Positions 13,836-17,141 of a stretch of 17,141 nt of DNA are shown here, piece by piece. The DNA lies in assembly GCA_031401675.1 (NCBI GenBank), contig JANNRR010000061.1, forward strand, positions 1 through 17,141, in the 5' to 3' direction. The first letter of the stretch is position 1; every line of letters starts with the position of its first letter. This stretch comes from JANNRR01 sp031401675. GTDB taxonomy: Bacteria > Pseudomonadota > Alphaproteobacteria > Rhodobacterales > Rhodobacteraceae. Both the position numbers and the translations under genes were made by a program. The notes under the pieces are model-generated. The model had not been told where the DNA came from, made no database searches, and saw nothing but the letters and a program-made list of their open reading frames with translations.

Positions 13836-14720
13836 ATGTCCGTCCTCGTCGACAAAAACACCCGCGTCATCTGTCAGGGCTTTACCGGCAGCCAGGGCAC
13901 GTTTCATTCCGAACAGGCCATCGCCTATGGCACGCAGATGGTCGGCGGCGTCACGCCGGGCAAGGGCGGCGAGACGCACCTGAACCTGCCGGTGTTCAAC
14001 TCGGTGCATCAGGCGCGCCATGCCACGCAAGCCAACGCTTCCGTCATCTACGTCCCGCCACCGTTCGCTGCCGACAGCATCCTCGAGGCGATCGACGCCG
14101 GCATGGAGCTGATCGTCTGCATCACCGAGGGCATTCCGGTGCTGGACATGATGAAAGTCAAACGGGCGTTAGTTAATTCGAAAACCATCCTGATCGGCCC
14201 GAATTGCCCCGGGGTGATGACCCCCGGCGAATGCAAGATCGGCATCATGCCCGGCAACATCTTCAAGCGCGGCTCGGTCGGCGTGGTCTCCCGCTCCGGC
14301 ACCCTGACCTATGAGGCGGTAAAACAGACCACCGATGTCGGCCTCGGCCAGTCCTCGGCCATCGGCATCGGCGGCGACCCGATCAAGGGGACGGAACATA
14401 TCGAGGTGCTGGAATGGTTCCTCGCCGACCCGGAAACCCAGTCGATCATCATGATCGGCGAAATCGGCGGTGCGGCGGAAGAAGACGCGGCGCAGTTCCT
14501 GAGGGACGAGAAGGCGCGCGGCCGCTGGAAACCCACCGCCGGTTTCATCGCGGGCCGCACCGCCCCCAAGGGCCGCCGCATGGGCCATGCCGGAGCGATT
14601 GTCGCCGGTGGCAAAGGCGACGCCGAAAGCAAGATCGAAGCGATGAAAAGCGCCGGGATCGTGGTCGCCGACAGCCCGGCAGGGCTCGGTGAGGCGGTGT
14701 TGAAGGCGATCAAGGGGTAG
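13836..14720 (+). CDS. sucD: Succinyl-CoA synthetase alpha subunit
   Basis: A 294-residue subunit carrying the CoA site and the phosphorylated histidine. GFTGSQGTFHSEQA (15-28) is the CoA-binding Rossmann loop; GPNCPGVMTPGECKIGIMPG (121-140) and SRSGTLTYEA follow; the active H251 lies in GRRMGHAGAIV. The start is ATG 13836 with AAAAGG five bases upstream; an in-frame upstream ATG (13770) would cross both operators and is unlikely. No plus-strand promoter is visible before it, so expression probably depends on read-through from sucC across the antisense module. The stop TAG is part of the repeat that follows. Confidence 0.98.
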   Translation: MSVLVDKNTRVICQGFTGSQGTFHSEQAIAYGTQMVGGVTPGKGGETHLNLPVFNSVHQARHATQANASVIYVPPPFAADSILEAIDAGMELIVCITEGIPVLDMMKVKRALVNSKTILIGPNCPGVMTPGECKIGIMPGNIFKRGSVGVVSRSGTLTYEAVKQTTDVGLGQSSAIGIGGDPIKGTEHIEVLEWFLADPETQSIIMIGEIGGAAEEDAAQFLRDEKARGRWKPTAGFIAGRTAPKGRRMGHAGAIVAGGKGDAESKIEAMKSAGIVVADSPAGLGEAVLKAIKG

Positions 14721-14742
14721 GGTGGGGTTCCACCCCACCACT
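14718..14742 (+). repeat. Short TAGGGT palindromic repeat, copy 4
   Basis: TAGGGT whose TAG is the sucD stop, then perfect arms GGTGGGGT (14721-14728) and ACCCCACC (14732-14739) around TCC. It fills part of the 63-base sucD-sucA gap and could act as an mRNA-stabilising or attenuating hairpin within the operon. Confidence 0.75.
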
Positions 14743-14783
14743 CCCCACCACACCACGGTATCATCACAGATGGGACGTCAAAA

Positions 14784-17141
14784 ATGACCGAACAATCCCC
14801 CAACGACATCTTCCACGCCTCCTCCTTCCTTCAGGGCACCAACGCCGACTATATCGACGCGCTCTACGCCCGCTATGCCCGCGACCCCGCGGCAGTCGAT
14901 CAGGCGTGGGCCGAGTTCTTCCGCTCCCTGGGCGATACCGAAACCGATGTTCGTAAATCCGCCGCCGGGCCATCCTGGGGCCGTGCCGACTGGCCACCGG
15001 CCCCGACCGACGAGCTGACCGCCGCACTTGACGGCCAGTGGGCCGCCGACCCGGCCCGCGAAGCGAAAGCCGCCGGCGCGAAAATCACCGCCAAAGCTGC
15101 TGAGACGGGTGTCGAGGTCACCGATGCCCAGGTGCAGCGCGCCGTGCTCGACAGCATCCGCGCCCTGATGATCATCCGCGCCTACCGCATCCGCGGCCAT
15201 CTGGTCGCCGACCTTGACCCCCTGGGCATGCGCGAAGCGAACAACCACCCCGAACTCGACCCGAAGTCCTACGGCTTCACCGACGCCGACCTCGACCGCC
15301 CGATCTTCATCGACAGCGTGCTGGGCCTGCAGGTCGCCTCGATGCGCCAGATCGTCGAGATCGTCAAACGCACCTATTGCGGCACCTTCGCCCTGCAATA
15401 CATGCACATTTCCGACCCCGAACAGGCCAGCTGGCTCAAGGAACGCATCGAGGGCTATGGCAAGGAGATTACCTTTACCCGCGAAGGCCGCCGCGCCATC
15501 CTGAACAAGCTGGTCGAGGCCGAGGGCTTCGAGAAGTTCCAGCATGTCAAATACAAGGGCACCAAACGCTTCGGACTGGATGGGGCCGAAAGCCTGATCC
15601 CGGCGATGGAACAGATCATCAAGCGCGGCGGCGCGCTCGGCGTCAAGGAAATCGCCGTCGGCATGCCGCACCGCGGCCGCCTTTCCGTGCTGGCCAACGT
15701 CATGAGCAAACCCTACCGCGCCATCTTCAACGAGTTTCAGGGCGGCAGCTTCAAACCCGAAGATGTCGATGGCTCGGGTGACGTGAAATACCACCTTGGG
15801 GCCTCGTCCGACCGGGCGTTTGACGGCAACACCGTCCACCTCAGCCTGACCGCCAATCCCTCGCACCTCGAAGCCGTCAACCCGGTGGTGCTGGGCAAGG
15901 TCCGCGCCAAGCAGGAACAATACGGCGACAAGAGCCGCCGTTCGGTGCTGCCGATCCTGTTGCACGGCGATGCCGCCTTTGCCGGCCAGGGCGTGGTCGC
16001 CGAATGTTTCGGCCTTTCGGGCCTGGTCGGCCACCGCACCGGCGGCACCATGCACATCATCGTCAACAACCAGATCGGGTTTACGACCGCCCCGTCGTTT
16101 TCCCGCTCGTCGCCCTATCCGACCGACATTGCCCTGATGGTGGAAGCCCCGATCTTCCATGTCAACGGCGACGACCCCGAGGCGGTGGTGCATGCCGCCC
16201 GCGTTGCCACCGAGTTCCGGCAGAAATTCGCCAAGGACGTGGTGCTCGACATCTTCTGTTACCGCCGCTTCGGTCACAACGAAGGCGACGAGCCGATGTT
16301 CACCAACCCGATGATGTACACCCGCATCAAGAAGCAGAAGACCACGCTGCAGCTTTATACCGAACGTCTGGTCAAGGACGGTCTGATCGCCGAAGGCGAG
16401 ATCGAGGACATGAAGGCGGCGTTTCAGGCGATGCTGAATGCCGAGTTCGAGGCCGGCAAGGACTACAGGCCCAACAAGGCCGACTGGCTCGATGGCCGGT
16501 GGAGCCACATGAACCGCGAAGGCACCGATTATCAGCGCGGCCAGACCGCAATCGCGCCGGAAACCCTGCAGGAGGTTGGCACTGCCCTGGTCAGGGTGCC
16601 GCCGGACTTCGATCTGCACAAGACCGTGGCCCGGCAACTGGATACCAAGGCCGAAATGTTCCGCTCCGGCCACGGCGTCGACTGGGCCACAGCCGAGGCA
16701 CTGGCCTTCGGCTCGCTGGTCACCGAAGGCTTCTTTGTCCGCCTGTCCGGTCAGGACAGCACGCGCGGCACCTTCAGCCACCGTCATTCCGCCTTCATCG
16801 ACCAGTCGACCGAGGAACGCCACTACCCGCTGAACCACATCCGCAGCGGGCAGGCGCGCTACGAGGTGATCGACAGCATGCTGTCGGAATATGCGGTGCT
16901 TGGCTTCGAATACGGCTACTCGCTCGCCGAACCCAACGCCCTGGTGCTGTGGGAGGCGCAGTTCGGCGATTTCGCCAATGGTGCCCAGATCATGTTCGAC
17001 CAGTTCATCTCGTCGGGCGAGGCCAAATGGCTGCGGATGTCGGGCCTTGTCTGCCTGCTGCCGCACGGGTTTGAAGGCCAGGGTCCGGAACATTCCAGCG
17101 CGCGGCTGGAGCGGTTTCTGCAGATGTCGGCCAATGACAAC
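14784..17141 (+). CDS. sucA: 2-oxoglutarate dehydrogenase E1 component (3' end outside window)
   Basis: 786 codons are present with no stop; the family is usually 930-990 residues, so roughly the last 200 are missing at the right edge. It is the thiamine-diphosphate-dependent decarboxylase of the 2-oxoglutarate dehydrogenase complex, transferring succinyl groups to the E2 lipoyl domain. The N-terminal E2-binding tail includes SSFLQGTNADYIDALYARY. ThDP-site residues are visible: H296 (GMPHRGRL), H337 (KYHLG), D396 (GDAAFAGQG) and N428-N429 (NNQIGF), plus RFGHNEGDEP and, near the edge, SGQDSTRGTFSHRH and HGFEGQGPEHSSARLERF. The start is ATG 14784 with GGGA eight bases upstream. The gene order predicts sucB next. 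Confidence 0.97.
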   Translation, partial: MTEQSPNDIFHASSFLQGTNADYIDALYARYARDPAAVDQAWAEFFRSLGDTETDVRKSAAGPSWGRADWPPAPTDELTAALDGQWAADPAREAKAAGAKITAKAAETGVEVTDAQVQRAVLDSIRALMIIRAYRIRGHLVADLDPLGMREANNHPELDPKSYGFTDADLDRPIFIDSVLGLQVASMRQIVEIVKRTYCGTFALQYMHISDPEQASWLKERIEGYGKEITFTREGRRAILNKLVEAEGFEKFQHVKYKGTKRFGLDGAESLIPAMEQIIKRGGALGVKEIAVGMPHRGRLSVLANVMSKPYRAIFNEFQGGSFKPEDVDGSGDVKYHLGASSDRAFDGNTVHLSLTANPSHLEAVNPVVLGKVRAKQEQYGDKSRRSVLPILLHGDAAFAGQGVVAECFGLSGLVGHRTGGTMHIIVNNQIGFTTAPSFSRSSPYPTDIALMVEAPIFHVNGDDPEAVVHAARVATEFRQKFAKDVVLDIFCYRRFGHNEGDEPMFTNPMMYTRIKKQKTTLQLYTERLVKDGLIAEGEIEDMKAAFQAMLNAEFEAGKDYRPNKADWLDGRWSHMNREGTDYQRGQTAIAPETLQEVGTALVRVPPDFDLHKTVARQLDTKAEMFRSGHGVDWATAEALAFGSLVTEGFFVRLSGQDSTRGTFSHRHSAFIDQSTEERHYPLNHIRSGQARYEVIDSMLSEYAVLGFEYGYSLAEPNALVLWEAQFGDFANGAQIMFDQFISSGEAKWLRMSGLVCLLPHGFEGQGPEHSSARLERFLQMSANDN

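Noticed and set aside
14160..14180. AT-rich patch with a rare TTA codon in sucD
   Set aside because: A single local departure within a fully conserved gene; no regulatory motif or disruption could be argued from it.
14778..17093. 771-codon minus-strand open frame
   Set aside because: It is the antisense shadow of sucA, whose motifs on the plus strand are unmistakable; the plus frame lacks only a stop because the window ends.

Overview
The window looks like a chromosomal segment of a high-GC alphaproteobacterium, most probably Rhodobacterales (Rhodobacteraceae). The main reasons are the gene order mdh - small ORF - exported protein - sucC - sucD - sucA, GC-rich codon use, frequent GTG starts and GTGA overlaps. 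No rRNA, tRNA, IS element, prophage or CRISPR array was found.

Layout. (1) Bases 1-1245 are a C-rich, non-coding mosaic of a degenerate unit of about 31 bases around GCATCCC, with segmental duplications about 450 and 600 bases apart. It continues beyond the left edge. (2) A candidate promoter at the array edge precedes three overlapping genes: a stand-alone MoaB/CinA-type molybdopterin-binding protein, a GNAT acetyltransferase and an exported protein joining a DUF4892-like domain to an OmpA peptidoglycan-binding domain. (3) A minus-strand block holds a LysR regulator, a 2,4-dienoyl-CoA reductase (fadH) and a TauE/SafE-type membrane protein. (4) The TCA-cycle block on the plus strand has mdh, a 54-residue ORF, a 399-residue exported protein, sucC, sucD and the first 786 codons of sucA. 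Together these give the malate dehydrogenase, succinyl-CoA synthetase and 2-oxoglutarate dehydrogenase E1 steps.

Most notable: (a) A complete HigB-HigA toxin-antitoxin module lies antisense between sucC and sucD. Its apparent promoter carries one palindromic operator between the -35 and -10 boxes, and a matching operator sits just upstream of the sucD ribosome-binding site. (b) A 200-266 base structured repeat occurs twice, after the OmpA gene and after mdh, with nested hairpins, compensatory changes and an invariant terminal palindrome. (c) A short palindrome family beginning TAGGGT occurs four times between genes of the mdh-suc block; one copy supplies the sucD stop codon. (d) Two perfect TGTGATCACA palindromes, 21 bases apart, lie upstream of sucC and look like a regulator site for the suc operon.

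All calls come from reading the sequence. No database search, folding or alignment program was run, so family names rest on recognised motifs and copy numbers elsewhere in the genome are unknown.
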